Shown piece by piece: positions 28,245 through 36,760 of a DNA stretch of 53,888 nucleotides. The notes beneath the pieces are model-generated. The model was not told the origin of the DNA, did no database searches, and was given only the letters and a program-made list of their open reading frames with translations. The number at the start of each line of letters is the position of its first letter. Position 1 is the stretch's first letter. A program made the position numbers and the translations under genes. Source of the stretch: a bacterium (GTDB taxonomy: Bacteria > 4484-113 > JAGGVC01); the NCBI GenBank assembly GCA_021158185.1, contig JAGGVC010000045.1, positions 1-53,888 of the forward strand, in the 5' to 3' direction.

Positions 28245-28381
28245 GCATCGGGGAGCCATTGGCTGAGAGGGTTTTTGAACGGTGGCAAACGGCGTTTTGC
28301 TCGAAAGGCATTTTTACCGTTTCGCCGGATCATCGACCGACCCGCTGAACCTGATTCGGGTAATGCCGACGAAGGGAATGC
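28245..28381 (+). ncRNA. TPP riboswitch (THI element)
   Basis: The conserved thiamine-pyrophosphate aptamer blocks are present in order: GGGGAGCC and GGCTGAGAGG near 28250-28270, then ACCCGCTGAACCTGAT at 28340-28355, CGGGTAATGCC, and CGAAGGGAA near 28369-28377. P1 closes with GCAT (28245-28248) and ATGC (28378-28381). The stretch between the two halves is an enlarged P3 arm. Just after P1, CACCTC at 28384-28389 is perfectly complementary to GAGGTG at 28423-28428, the ribosome site of the transporter gene. The most likely mechanism is therefore ribosome-site masking when TPP is bound. No terminator hairpin was found. Confidence 0.95.
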
Positions 28382-28434
28382 AGCACCTCTCCATCTCCCC
28401 AGCACCAACGCAGATTTTTTGTGAGGTGATGGGT

Positions 28435-29823
28435 ATGTCTTCGTTTGATACTGCGAGCACAGCGGAGAACGCGCGCGCGAAAAAGAACGCTGCGTCGAAG
28501 CTGAGCGGACTGGATCTCGCACTGTTGTGGTTCGGCGCGGCGGTTGTCGTGGACGAGCTATGGAGCGGCGCGCAGGTCGCTCCCGTGGGGATCGCGCTCG
28601 GCATCGTGCTGATCGTCGCAGGAAGGCTCACCGGCAATCTGCTTCTGGGCCTCGTTGCGAAGATGGGCGCGGAGACGGGCAGGCCTACGATGGTTCTTTC
28701 GCGCGCGAGCTTCGGCATCCGCGGCAGCATCATCCCCGCGCTCTGCAACATAGCACAGCTTATCGGCTGGACGGCCTATATGCTGGTGGTTGCGTCCGAG
28801 GCGATTGCGCTCGTGTTCGGAAGGGAGCTTACGACCGGCGAAGACATACTCGTCAAACTCATCATCGGCGCGATTACGACGGCGTGGGCGGTGGGCGGAA
28901 GCCGCTACTGGAAGATCGCGCATCGCATCGCGGTCGCGCTTCTCCTCGCGCTTTCGATCGTGATGACTTACTCCATTTTTCGCGAGCACAGCTTTGCAAG
29001 CCTTATGGCGGTGCCGCGGCCGGAGGGCCATCCGCCGATGCTCATCTTCGATGTGATCGTCGCGATGGCGATAAGCTGGGTGCCTCTCGCCGCGGACTAT
29101 GGAAGGTTCGCAACAAGCGCGCGCGCGGCCGCGCATGGAACCTACTGGGGCTATTTCGCCGGTTCGACCTGGATGTATATCGTCGGGCTTCTCGGCGGAT
29201 TCGCATTTCTCGCCGCAAATCCCGGTACGCCGGTATACGAACTTGCTCCCGGCGCAGTCGTTCTCGGCTCGCTTTCGGCGATGAAGCTCGCGGTCGCAGG
29301 TCTGATACTCGTCGTTGTATCCACGATTACAACGACGTTCCTCGATATCTATTCGACAGCCGCCAGCGCGCTCAACATCGTGCCCAACGCGAACGAGAAG
29401 ATGCTCACGATTGTGGGCGGCGCGCTCGGCACGCTTCTCGCGTTCTTCATCAATATGCACAGCTACGTGCCGTTCCTTCTCCTTATCGGCGTCGTTTTCC
29501 TCCCGATGTTCGCCGTGATCGCAACGGATTATCTTTTCATCAAGCGGGGAAGGATCGCGTCGGACGAGCTTTTCAATTCCCGCGGGATTTACTGGTACTC
29601 GGGCGGATTCAACATCGCGGCCATCGTCTCGTGGGTAGTCGGAATGGCGATCTCGATCTGGGCGGAAGCGCCGCTCTGGTTGTCCGAAATATTCGGCGTA
29701 GAAACGTGGGCGCCGTTTTTCCTCGGCAAAACCATACCGAGCTTTTTCATCACGGCTGCGCTCTACTACATATTGTCGCAGCTATTTGGCAAGCGCACCG
29801 AACGCGTGAGTGAGAAAGCGTGA
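28435..29823 (+). CDS. cytX: CytX-like hydroxymethylpyrimidine transporter (NCS1 family)
   Basis: A 462-aa NCS1-family permease with about 12 transmembrane segments (ALLWFGAAVVVDELWSGAQV, IVMTYSIFREHSF, FAVIATDYLF and others). NCS1 proteins import nucleobases and related compounds. The TPP riboswitch directly upstream identifies this as the CytX type, proposed to take up the thiamine pyrimidine precursor HMP. The start is the ATG at 28435 with GAGG 8 nt upstream; the ATG at 28429 is too close to the ribosome site, and frames opening at 28282 lie inside the riboswitch. No thi biosynthesis gene is adjacent, suggesting pyrimidine salvage. Local codon use is markedly GC-rich compared with the following restriction-modification genes. 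Confidence 0.88.
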   Translation: MSSFDTASTAENARAKKNAASKLSGLDLALLWFGAAVVVDELWSGAQVAPVGIALGIVLIVAGRLTGNLLLGLVAKMGAETGRPTMVLSRASFGIRGSIIPALCNIAQLIGWTAYMLVVASEAIALVFGRELTTGEDILVKLIIGAITTAWAVGGSRYWKIAHRIAVALLLALSIVMTYSIFREHSFASLMAVPRPEGHPPMLIFDVIVAMAISWVPLAADYGRFATSARAAAHGTYWGYFAGSTWMYIVGLLGGFAFLAANPGTPVYELAPGAVVLGSLSAMKLAVAGLILVVVSTITTTFLDIYSTAASALNIVPNANEKMLTIVGGALGTLLAFFINMHSYVPFLLLIGVVFLPMFAVIATDYLFIKRGRIASDELFNSRGIYWYSGGFNIAAIVSWVVGMAISIWAEAPLWLSEIFGVETWAPFFLGKTIPSFFITAALYYILSQLFGKRTERVSEKA

Positions 29824-30071
29824 GTGCGAAGGTTTGATGAATATTGCTCGTTTCGCGCGATAAAGAGCGTTGCGGCTAATCAGCTATGATGCCCGCTGAA
29901 TGCACATTATCAAGAGCAAACTACCCAACTCAGGGTTTGCTCCAAGGTAACCTTTGAAGTTTGGTACAATCTCATCGGGTAGATCAGCTACGGATTTCGT
30001 TATTGACATCGTGCTTGGCAGTGGCATTCTGTGGAGCATAATGGTCTGAATGGCGATAGAGACGGTGAAAT

Positions 30072-31010
30072 ATGGCTGCATTGTTGAAATCTGAGGAAGA
30101 AAAATCAGAGCTTTTGCCAGCAATGGTTCTCGAAGGAGATCCACTGCATGGGAAATTGCTGCCAATTAACTCCCAAAGATCGTGCGATTGTAAGCCATCA
30201 CATCTGAACTGTATGACAGCGAAGGAATGGCTAAAAAGCCAATTGGGTGTTTGGCAGTTTTATTATGAAAAACGCGATGTACGCGACAAGAAAGTCCATC
30301 CTGCAACCTTTCCAATTGCGCTTGCAAAAAAGGTAATCGAACTGTTCTCACATTCGGGAGAACTTGTCCTTGACCCATTTGTTGGTAGCGGTACAACTCT
30401 TGTCGCTGCCAGCGACTTGAATCGAAATGCTGTGGGTTTTGATCTAAAGAGAGAATATGTCCAACTATGCTCCGAAAGGCTTCAAGAAAACACAAACATG
30501 TTCAATCATGCAGCTCAGATTTCCATACAGGATGATGCAAGGAACATTTCATACTATTTGGAAGAGGAATCCGTATCATTAATCTGGACTTCACCACCGT
30601 ATGCCAACCTCTTGAATCGGAAGCGAAAAAACAAATCACGGCGGAACAGAAAAAACGAACAGCTTGGAAAAATAGAGCAATACTCAAATGACGAACGCGA
30701 TCTTGGAACTCTTGCGCTGGATGGTTATTCGGAAGCGATGGGGGACATTTTTGAAAGACTTCTGCCTCTGTTACGCCCTAAAGGTCATTGCGTAATAAAC
30801 GTTCCTGATATGTGGTGGGAGAATCAGCGAATAACCATACACGTCTCTCTAGTCGAAGAGCTGAGGAAGCGGGGATTTGAATTACGCAATATCATAATAT
30901 GGGACAGAACAAACGTTGTTAACCGAATTGGCATTTTTGGCTGGCCCAGTAATTATATTACTATGGGCGTAACCTTCGAATATCTTCTTGATTTTTGGAG
31001 ACCAGAATAA
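30072..31010 (+). CDS. Type II DNA methyltransferase (probable N4-cytosine)
   Basis: A 312-aa DNA methyltransferase. The SAM-binding motif DPFVGSGTT begins near residue 101, and the catalytic SPPY (in TSPPYANL) near residue 174. An S-P-P-Y catalytic motif is typical of N4-methylcytosine enzymes, and the MvaI/BcnI-type endonuclease encoded 19 nt downstream is usually paired with such a methyltransferase. Both genes are clearly AT-richer than their neighbours. A target such as CCWGG or CCSGG is plausible from the family but cannot be read from the sequence. Confidence 0.85.
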   Translation: MAALLKSEEEKSELLPAMVLEGDPLHGKLLPINSQRSCDCKPSHLNCMTAKEWLKSQLGVWQFYYEKRDVRDKKVHPATFPIALAKKVIELFSHSGELVLDPFVGSGTTLVAASDLNRNAVGFDLKREYVQLCSERLQENTNMFNHAAQISIQDDARNISYYLEEESVSLIWTSPPYANLLNRKRKNKSRRNRKNEQLGKIEQYSNDERDLGTLALDGYSEAMGDIFERLLPLLRPKGHCVINVPDMWWENQRITIHVSLVEELRKRGFELRNIIIWDRTNVVNRIGIFGWPSNYITMGVTFEYLLDFWRPE

Positions 31011-31029
31011 TCCACTACTAGGTGAACTT

Positions 31030-31812
31030 ATGTGTGTCATTACCAAGGAGGCGTTGATACATAATCTGCGTGAGATTCGCGACAGAGGATGGATACCTAA
31101 TGCAAGGCCAGGGAATCCCGGAGGTGTAGGTAACACACTGGAAGACTTGCTTGGAATTGAAGAAAACAACTTGCCGATTCCAAACGCGGCGGAATGGGAA
31201 CTGAAGTGCAAACGTGCAGCTTCATCTTCGTTAACAACCTTATTCCATATGGAACCATCTCCTCGGGCAATTAGATTTGTTCCAAAAATACTGCTCCCAA
31301 AATACGGTTGGGCGCACAGGGAAGCAGGAAGCTGCTATCCTGAGAACGAGATGAGCTTCAGGCAGACTATTAGTGGATTATCTACTACAGACAGAGGATT
31401 TGCGATATCTGTTGACCGCAGGTCGCGCAAGGTTACTGTCTCATTTGATTCGAGCAAAGTTGATGTGAGACACACTGAGTGGCTAGATTCTGTTGAGGAT
31501 CGAGCCGGACTTAACGAGTTGGATCCTCAACCATATTGGGGATTTGACGATCTTTTTCACAGTGCAGGGAGGAAATTGCTCAACTGCTTCTATATACAGG
31601 CTGATGTTAGACGTGTCGAGCGCCGGGAGCAGTTCAAATACTCGAATATCAGTATGTTGCAGAAATTCTCGCTTGAGAAATTTATTAAGGCAATCGAGGA
31701 AGGCAACGTTCTAGTGGATTTTGATACAAGAACGGGGCACAACCACGGCACGAAATTCCGCATGCGGCAGAATGCGTTTCCGTCTCTATATGCGGAAGTA
31801 ACAATAATATAG
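31030..31812 (+). CDS. MvaI/BcnI-family type II restriction endonuclease
   Basis: A 260-aa endonuclease of the MvaI/BcnI (MutH-like) family, whose characterised members cut CCWGG or CCSGG as monomers. The family core is seen at GNTLEDLLGIEENNLPIP (E38) followed by E57-x-K59 in EWELKCK. The acidic metal ligand expected 14 residues after E38 and 5 before E57 is Asn (N52, codon AAC) in this protein, which could weaken or abolish cleavage. AGGTGA precedes the ATG at 31030; an upstream TTG at 30988 overlaps the methyltransferase and is less likely. It forms a compact restriction-modification pair with the preceding gene. Confidence 0.82.
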   Translation: MCVITKEALIHNLREIRDRGWIPNARPGNPGGVGNTLEDLLGIEENNLPIPNAAEWELKCKRAASSSLTTLFHMEPSPRAIRFVPKILLPKYGWAHREAGSCYPENEMSFRQTISGLSTTDRGFAISVDRRSRKVTVSFDSSKVDVRHTEWLDSVEDRAGLNELDPQPYWGFDDLFHSAGRKLLNCFYIQADVRRVERREQFKYSNISMLQKFSLEKFIKAIEEGNVLVDFDTRTGHNHGTKFRMRQNAFPSLYAEVTII

Positions 31813-31878
31813 AGCTTATCCCTTGAGGTTACCTGTGAGCGTAGCGTGAAAAGCAATGTGAAGATCATTTTGGGTTGC

Positions 31879-31914
31879 CGCGCCGCAAGGCGCGTTACGG
31901 TATCAGGCGTGATA
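31879..31914. other. Two adjacent hairpins in the intergenic gap
   Basis: CGCGCC at 31879-31884 and GGCGCG at 31889-31894 close a GCAA tetraloop. TATCA at 31901-31905 and TGATA at 31910-31914 close a GGCG loop. They lie between the converging endonuclease and BON lipoprotein genes and may help terminate transcription, but no T-run follows on either strand. Confidence 0.4.
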
Positions 31915-31943
31915 CGCGCGAAAGGGCGGCTTAACGGAGCAAT

Positions 31944-32297
31944 CTAAAATCCCAGCGCGGTTCCGGCGGGTGTGCTCACGTGATCCTGCAACATTCCGCT
32001 GTCGATTTCCTGCATCGTGATCCTGTTGATTACGGATTTCACGCCCTCAACTTCCTTTGTCATCTCGCCTGCAAGCTCGATGAGTTCGGGCAGCGATACT
32101 TCGCCAGCAAGCGTTACTTCGCCCGTTTCCATATTGGCTGTGATTGTCAAGTCAGAGGACCTCAGCCGTACATCCGTATCGAGGTACTGCCGTACCTTTC
32201 TTTCGAGATCATTTTCATTCTGGAGCTGGTCGAGTGCGTTGCACCCGATGATTGCAAAAAGAACCGCAAAGAAAATAATTACCAGTAATGCCTTCAT
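31944..32297 (-). CDS. BON-domain lipoprotein
   Basis: A 117-aa lipoprotein (lipobox AIIGC) followed by one BON domain: ERKVRQYLDTDVRLRSSDLT, TGEVTLAGEV and VEGVKSVINRITM. BON domains bind phospholipids or stabilise the envelope, as in OsmY. The ATG at 32297 has GGAGGTG upstream and a TATAAT box at 32319-32324. It is monocistronic. Confidence 0.8.
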   Translation of the reverse strand: MKALLVIIFFAVLFAIIGCNALDQLQNENDLERKVRQYLDTDVRLRSSDLTITANMETGEVTLAGEVSLPELIELAGEMTKEVEGVKSVINRITMQEIDSGMLQDHVSTPAGTALGF

Positions 32298-32318
32298 ACC
32301 GCACCTCCGTCACGAATG

Positions 32319-32324
32319 ATTATA
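32319..32324 (-). promoter_or_regulatory. -10 box (GGGTATAAT) of the BON lipoprotein gene
   Basis: The minus strand reads GGGGTATAATC, ending 21 nt before the start codon, with GGAGGTG in between. Confidence 0.45.
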
Positions 32325-32375
32325 CCCCGGCGAGGGATTATGCGTCCATCCCCTGCATGAATCCGGCAGTTCCTG

Positions 32376-32381
32376 TAAAAT
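32376..32381 (+). promoter_or_regulatory. -10 box (TAAAAT) directly before the pseudouridine synthase gene
   Basis: TAAAAT at 32376-32381 lies 6 nt before the GTG at 32388, leaving no room for a ribosome site. With usual geometry, transcription would begin at the start codon. Confidence 0.35.
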
Positions 32382-32387
32382 AGGGTT

Positions 32388-33662
32388 GTGGAAAAGCAGT
32401 CTGGAGATGGGCGGGAATCCGCCAGGGTCGAATTCAGCGTTTCGAAAAGCGACGCCGGAACGCGCGCGGACGTCTTCCTCACGCGCGCGCTTTCATCGCG
32501 CCTCAAGGAAAGCTTAAGCCGCGAGCGCGTCAAGGAGCTTTTTTCGGCGGGACTCGTCAACCAGTATGGCCGCGCGCTGAAGCCGTCTTCAAAGCTTGCA
32601 GCAGGTATGCTCGGAATCATCGCCGATCCGGAGAAACTCGCATCCATCGTCGCAGGCGGGACATCGCGTCTGAGCATCGAGCCTGCCGACCTTCCGCTCG
32701 ACGTTTTGCACGAGGATGACCGGCTTGTCGTTATAAACAAGGCTGCGGGGATGAGCGTACATCCTGCACCGGGCGATCGCGATCCGACGGTCGCAGCCGC
32801 GTTGATGCACCGTTGGGGAATCGCGCCTACGGATGTCGAGAGCGGCTTCGAGAGGATGGACGAGCGGAACGATGCGCCGGATATGGATGGTGACGAGGGC
32901 AGCGGGTATGCTAGGGTGCTCGATCCGGCGGAAGCTCTAAAAAGAGCGCTTGTCAAAGCGAGGATTGGCATTGTTCACCGGCTCGATAAGATGACGTCGG
33001 GGTGCCTGCTCGTAGCGCGCGATGCTGCGGCGCACGCGTTCATGGGCGCGCAGTTCGCTGAAAGAACAGTTCGGAAGGAGTATCTTGCAGTAACTGTAGG
33101 CGTGCCCGCGCAGGAATCCGGCACGATAGATGCACCCATCGCGCGCCACCCACGCGACAGGATGCGGTTTCTCGCGATCGCGCGCGCGAAATCGGATGAA
33201 AGCTTGACGCGCGCGGCCAAGGATGCGCGAACGGACTATTCAGTTATTTCGGAGTCGCATGGCTTAGCTCTTTTGAAACTCAGGATTCATACAGGCCGCA
33301 CTCACCAGATCAGGGTTCATCTGAAATCAATCGGCGTCGAGATCATCGGCGACGCAATGTACGGAACGGGCGCAAACGAGCGGTTTCTCAAGTTTCTTGA
33401 GGGAAGCAGGGGCAAGGGGACGCCGAAGGATTGGCTTGAGCTTGCCGATGAAAAAGCCGAGTCGGGCGATGCCGCCGTCTGGTCGCAGGGGATCCTCGAT
33501 GCGCTCGGATTCGATGGTGAGGCATGCAGGGCAGGGCAGATGCTTCACGCGCGGATGCTTGCGTTCACTCATCCTGATGGCAACCGGATGGATTTCACAG
33601 CCCCGCTGCCCGCGTATTTCGAGAGCATACTTGAGGTTTTGGGACTTGAACATCAGCCCTAA
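32388..33662 (+). CDS. rluD: RluD-type 23S rRNA pseudouridine synthase
   Basis: A 424-aa enzyme with an N-terminal S4 RNA-binding domain (residues of about 10-70, TRADVFLTRALSSRLKESLS) and a RluA-family catalytic domain. The catalytic Asp is D200 in HRLDKMTSG, preceded by PLDVLHEDDRLVVINKAAGM and followed by TGRTHQIRVHLKSIG and GDAMYG. Two inserts stand out: about 35 residues rich in Asp, Glu and Met just before the catalytic motif, and about 50 acidic residues after the GDAMYG strand. Both make it longer than typical RluD (about 320 aa). The GTG start is probably leaderless. Confidence 0.85.
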   Translation: MEKQSGDGRESARVEFSVSKSDAGTRADVFLTRALSSRLKESLSRERVKELFSAGLVNQYGRALKPSSKLAAGMLGIIADPEKLASIVAGGTSRLSIEPADLPLDVLHEDDRLVVINKAAGMSVHPAPGDRDPTVAAALMHRWGIAPTDVESGFERMDERNDAPDMDGDEGSGYARVLDPAEALKRALVKARIGIVHRLDKMTSGCLLVARDAAAHAFMGAQFAERTVRKEYLAVTVGVPAQESGTIDAPIARHPRDRMRFLAIARAKSDESLTRAAKDARTDYSVISESHGLALLKLRIHTGRTHQIRVHLKSIGVEIIGDAMYGTGANERFLKFLEGSRGKGTPKDWLELADEKAESGDAAVWSQGILDALGFDGEACRAGQMLHARMLAFTHPDGNRMDFTAPLPAYFESILEVLGLEHQP

Positions 33663-33798
33663 TAGGCTGAGTATCGCGTGGCTCAAGATGAGCTTTCCAC
33701 TCATATTTTTTCTTGCGTGCTATTATGCGCTGCTTTCGAGCACGATCTCACAGCAGTAATTTCGATGTATTCTCTGCATTTTTGATGGACTTGATTGG

Positions 33799-35379
33799 AT
33801 GAGCAATCTGCCTGGCAAACTGATTATTGTTCTTCACGCCCACCTTCCGTTCGTGCGCCATCCCGAAAACGAGCGCCATCTTGAGGAGCGCTGGCTTTTC
33901 GAGGCGATCACGGAAACCTACATACCCCTTCTCAAGATGATGGAGCGGCTGTCGAACGACGGCGTGCCTTTCAGGCTAACGATGTCGCTAACGCCGACGC
34001 TCCTTGCGATGTTCGAGGACGAACTTCTGAGAGTCCGCTATCTTCGATTTCTCGATGAGCATCTCGAACTTGCGAGCCGCGAGATCGACCGCACCTATCG
34101 CGAGGCGCGCGATTTTCATCATCTCGCGCACATGTACAAAACGCGATTCGAGGAGTGCCGCGGTGTTTTCGCGGATCAATACGATACGTTCCTTGCGCGC
34201 GGCTTCAGGCGGTTTTACGATGAAGGCTCACTCGAAATAATCACGTGCGCGGCGACGCATATGTTTCTTCCGCTTGCCCAGCCGACTCCGTCCGCAATCC
34301 GCAGACAGATCGCGGTCGGATGCGCGTACCACGAGCGTGTGCTCGGACGCCGCCCGCAGGGAATTTGGCTTCCGGAATGCGGGTACTTCCCAGGGCTCGA
34401 AATGAAGCTGCTCGACGAGGGCATCCGCTATTTTTTCGTGGATACGCACGCCATCGAGCACGGCGATCCGATGCCGGTGTACGGCGTGCATGCACCTGTG
34501 TACTGTGAAAACGGCGTCGCTGCGTTCGGCAGGGACAAGGAATCTAGCAAGTCCGTCTGGAGTGCGGAGGAGGGCTATCCGGGCGATCCAAGCTACCGCG
34601 ACTTCTACCGCGATATCGGGTTCGACCTGCCACTCGATTATGTGTCCGAGTTCATTCACGACGGGAAAGTTCGCATTCACACGGGTTTCAAGTACCACGC
34701 GATCACGGGCAAGACCGCGCAAAAGCGCGTCTATAACGCGCACCGTGCGTGGGAGATGACGGTTGAGCACGCGGGGAACTTCTGCTTCAACAGATGCAAG
34801 CAGGTGGAACACCTTGCCGATGTTATGGACCGCCCGCCCGTCATCGTTGCGCCGTACGACGCCGAGCTGTTCGGGCACTGGTGGTTCGAGGGGCCGCTCT
34901 TCCTTGAAAATGTCATTCGCAAGTGCGCGGAGAATTCAGAATTCGTGCAACTGGCAACCGCGCCGGACTGTCTTGAGGAGTTTCCGGTAAATCAGGTTGT
35001 TGCTCCCATTTTTTCAAGCTGGGGGGACAAAGGATTCTCCAACTTCTGGCTGTCGAGTGCCAACGAGTGGATCTATCCTCACCTTCTTGAGCTCGCAGGG
35101 CGTATGGACGAGCTTGAGGCGCGCTTCCAGCATCACGAGAACGGCTTCGTCAGGCGCGCATTGAGGCAGGCGAAGCGCGAGTTGATGCTGCTGCAAGCGA
35201 GCGACTGGGCGTTCATCATGCAGACGGGTACGGTCGTTGATTACGCGGTTTCGCGCACTAAAGCGCACATCGCGAATTTCAATCACATCTACGAAGGACT
35301 TGTAACCGGAACCCTCGCGGAGGAATTCCTTGCAGATTGCGAGTGGAAGAACAATATATTTCCCGACGATATTCTCTAG
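33799..35379 (+). CDS. Glycoside hydrolase family 57 (1,4-alpha-glucan branching enzyme type)
   Basis: A 526-aa GH57 enzyme. Its N-terminal HAHLPF motif starts the (beta/alpha)7 barrel, the nucleophile is E193 in GIWLPECGYFPG, and the acid/base is D354 in APYDAELFGHWW. The WSSAN-type helical C-terminal domain (NFWLSSANEWIYPHL, then LLQASDWAFIM) is typical of the GH57 branching-enzyme subgroup rather than the 4-alpha-glucanotransferases. It would make or remodel glycogen. The ribosome site is weak (TTGG). A TATTCT element at 33768-33773 may be the -10. Confidence 0.85.
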   Translation: MSNLPGKLIIVLHAHLPFVRHPENERHLEERWLFEAITETYIPLLKMMERLSNDGVPFRLTMSLTPTLLAMFEDELLRVRYLRFLDEHLELASREIDRTYREARDFHHLAHMYKTRFEECRGVFADQYDTFLARGFRRFYDEGSLEIITCAATHMFLPLAQPTPSAIRRQIAVGCAYHERVLGRRPQGIWLPECGYFPGLEMKLLDEGIRYFFVDTHAIEHGDPMPVYGVHAPVYCENGVAAFGRDKESSKSVWSAEEGYPGDPSYRDFYRDIGFDLPLDYVSEFIHDGKVRIHTGFKYHAITGKTAQKRVYNAHRAWEMTVEHAGNFCFNRCKQVEHLADVMDRPPVIVAPYDAELFGHWWFEGPLFLENVIRKCAENSEFVQLATAPDCLEEFPVNQVVAPIFSSWGDKGFSNFWLSSANEWIYPHLLELAGRMDELEARFQHHENGFVRRALRQAKRELMLLQASDWAFIMQTGTVVDYAVSRTKAHIANFNHIYEGLVTGTLAEEFLADCEWKNNIFPDDIL

Positions 35380-35402
35380 CGATTTCCGTATCTGCCACCG
35401 GG

Positions 35403-35408
35403 TATAAT
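35403..35408 (+). promoter_or_regulatory. -10 box (CGGGTATAAT) of the Hfq-like gene
   Basis: TATAAT at 35403-35408, preceded by GGG as at 11421 and 32319, lies 35 nt upstream of the ATG at 35444. Confidence 0.45.
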
Positions 35409-35443
35409 ATTGCGTCTGAACTTCATTGGCAGGGGATGAGCAA

Positions 35444-35698
35444 ATGGCAAGGCTTGTGGATAAGTACCGTGACGAGAAGACCATTCTCAACGTCACAGGA
35501 AACAGCGGCACGCACTATAACGGCGTAACGATTGTGGCAACCTACGACGATTTCATCGTGCTGGACGGCGAGTCCGCGGCGGAGCGGGCAGGTGGGAACT
35601 GGCGCGGGGGAAGGGTGAACGTTCTCATCGGCTCTATTACCCGGTTCGAACCCGTCGCAGTCAGCCAGAAAGTAAGGCTGAACCTGAAAGGACGCTAA
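35444..35698 (+). CDS. Small Sm/Hfq-like protein (tentative)
   Basis: An 84-aa protein, ATG at 35444 with AGGGG 8 nt upstream. Its middle resembles the Sm fold of Hfq: a G-x-x-Y-N-G-V strand, then ATYDDFIVLDGE (cf. the Sm1 F-D-x-F-x-x-L pattern), a Gly-rich loop, and VLIGSITRFEPV (cf. the Sm2 K-H-A-I-S-x-x-x-P pattern). The KH of canonical Hfq is replaced by IG, so RNA-binding details would differ. No Hfq companion such as miaA or hflX is nearby. The assignment rests on fold-level resemblance only. Confidence 0.45.
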   Translation: MARLVDKYRDEKTILNVTGNSGTHYNGVTIVATYDDFIVLDGESAAERAGGNWRGGRVNVLIGSITRFEPVAVSQKVRLNLKGR

Positions 35699-35735
35699 AC
35701 ACAAAATCGGATACAGCACTGTCAGGGCTGACTCA

Positions 35736-36704
35736 TTAAGCCAGCGCTTTGGCGAGTTCCTCTTCTAGCAATGGAACGATTTCGAAGAGGTCGCCGACAA
35801 TTCCATAATCCGCAACCTGGAAGATCGGTGCTTCCGGATCGTTGTTGATCGCGACGATTACTTTGGATGTCTGCATACCCGCAAGGTGTTGGATCGCGCC
35901 GCTGATCCCGCAGGCGATATAGAGCTTGGGATTGACGGTTTTCCCCGTCTGCCCGACCTGGTAGCTGTGTTCGATGTGCCCTGCGTCAACCATCGCGCGG
36001 CTTGAGCCCATCGCCCATCCAAACCGTTCCGCCATTTTTCTGAGCGGTTTGAATCCATCGGCGTCCTTCAGTCCGCGCCCTCCACTGATGATAATTTCGG
36101 CTTCTATCAGATCAACCATTCCAGCTTCCTTTGGCCGAAGTTCCTTTGTAACCGCGCTGTCGCTGCTTGCGTCGAACTGCATCTCGACAATCTCGCAAGA
36201 GCCGTCGCCCGCGTCAGCTGCGGGGAAGTTGTTCGGGCGGATGCTAAATAGCTGGATGCCGTCTCCGCGCAGCCTGCACTTGCTTATAATCTTGCCCGCA
36301 TAAAGGGGCTTGGTTGCGATGATGCGTCCGTCATCCTCCTTCTCAAACGCCGTGACATCGTCGAGAAGCCCTGCGTCGAGTTTTGCAGCGAGTCTTCCCG
36401 AGATATCGCGTCCGAACGATGTGAATCCGAAGAGAACGATTCCCGCACCTTCGGCCTCGATCGCTTTCTTCACGCTCTCGGCGAAGGATCTTGATGCAGC
36501 GGTGTTGAGCGCGGGATCATCCACGACATATACCTTCGATGCACCGCGCGATCCAAGCTCGCCGGCTGCATCTTTCGCGCCTTTTCCGAAGATAATCGCG
36601 GCGAAATCACCATCGATCGCGCGCGCGGCGCCGATAAGTTCGTAGCTTATCTTTCTAGATTTACCCTCGTTCGTTACTTCAGCAACTATAAGAGTTCCAG
36701 CCAT
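35736..36704 (-). CDS. etfA: Electron transfer flavoprotein alpha subunit
   Basis: A 322-aa ETF alpha subunit. The N-terminal domain begins [10 protein letters not shown], and the C-terminal FAD domain has [30 protein letters not shown] and the FAD-binding [20 protein letters not shown]. It pairs with etfB (56 nt upstream, same strand) to form the FAD heterodimer that accepts electrons from acyl-CoA dehydrogenases. The facing gene, a membrane ETF:quinone-type oxidoreductase, is the likely electron acceptor. GGGAG precedes the ATG. Confidence 0.93.
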   Translation of the reverse strand: MAGTLIVAEVTNEGKSRKISYELIGAARAIDGDFAAIIFGKGAKDAAGELGSRGASKVYVVDDPALNTAASRSFAESVKKAIEAEGAGIVLFGFTSFGRDISGRLAAKLDAGLLDDVTAFEKEDDGRIIATKPLYAGKIISKCRLRGDGIQLFSIRPNNFPAADAGDGSCEIVEMQFDASSDSAVTKELRPKEAGMVDLIEAEIIISGGRGLKDADGFKPLRKMAERFGWAMGSSRAMVDAGHIEHSYQVGQTGKTVNPKLYIACGISGAIQHLAGMQTSKVIVAINNDPEAPIFQVADYGIVGDLFEIVPLLEEELAKALA

Positions 36705-36760
36705 TTTTTTCTCCCTGATTCTGAAAGAATGATTGCCGTTTCAATATTCTCCGGCGTACC

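Noticed and set aside
28282-28434. N-terminal extension of the transporter
   Set aside because: Lies within the TPP riboswitch aptamer; the ribosome site supports ATG 28435.
28527-29813. 428-codon frame inside cytX
   Set aside because: Shifted-frame shadow in GC-rich codons, extremely Arg-rich and without a ribosome site.
29884-30165. 93-codon minus-strand frame
   Set aside because: Overlaps the methyltransferase start, lacks a ribosome site and has no recognisable similarity.
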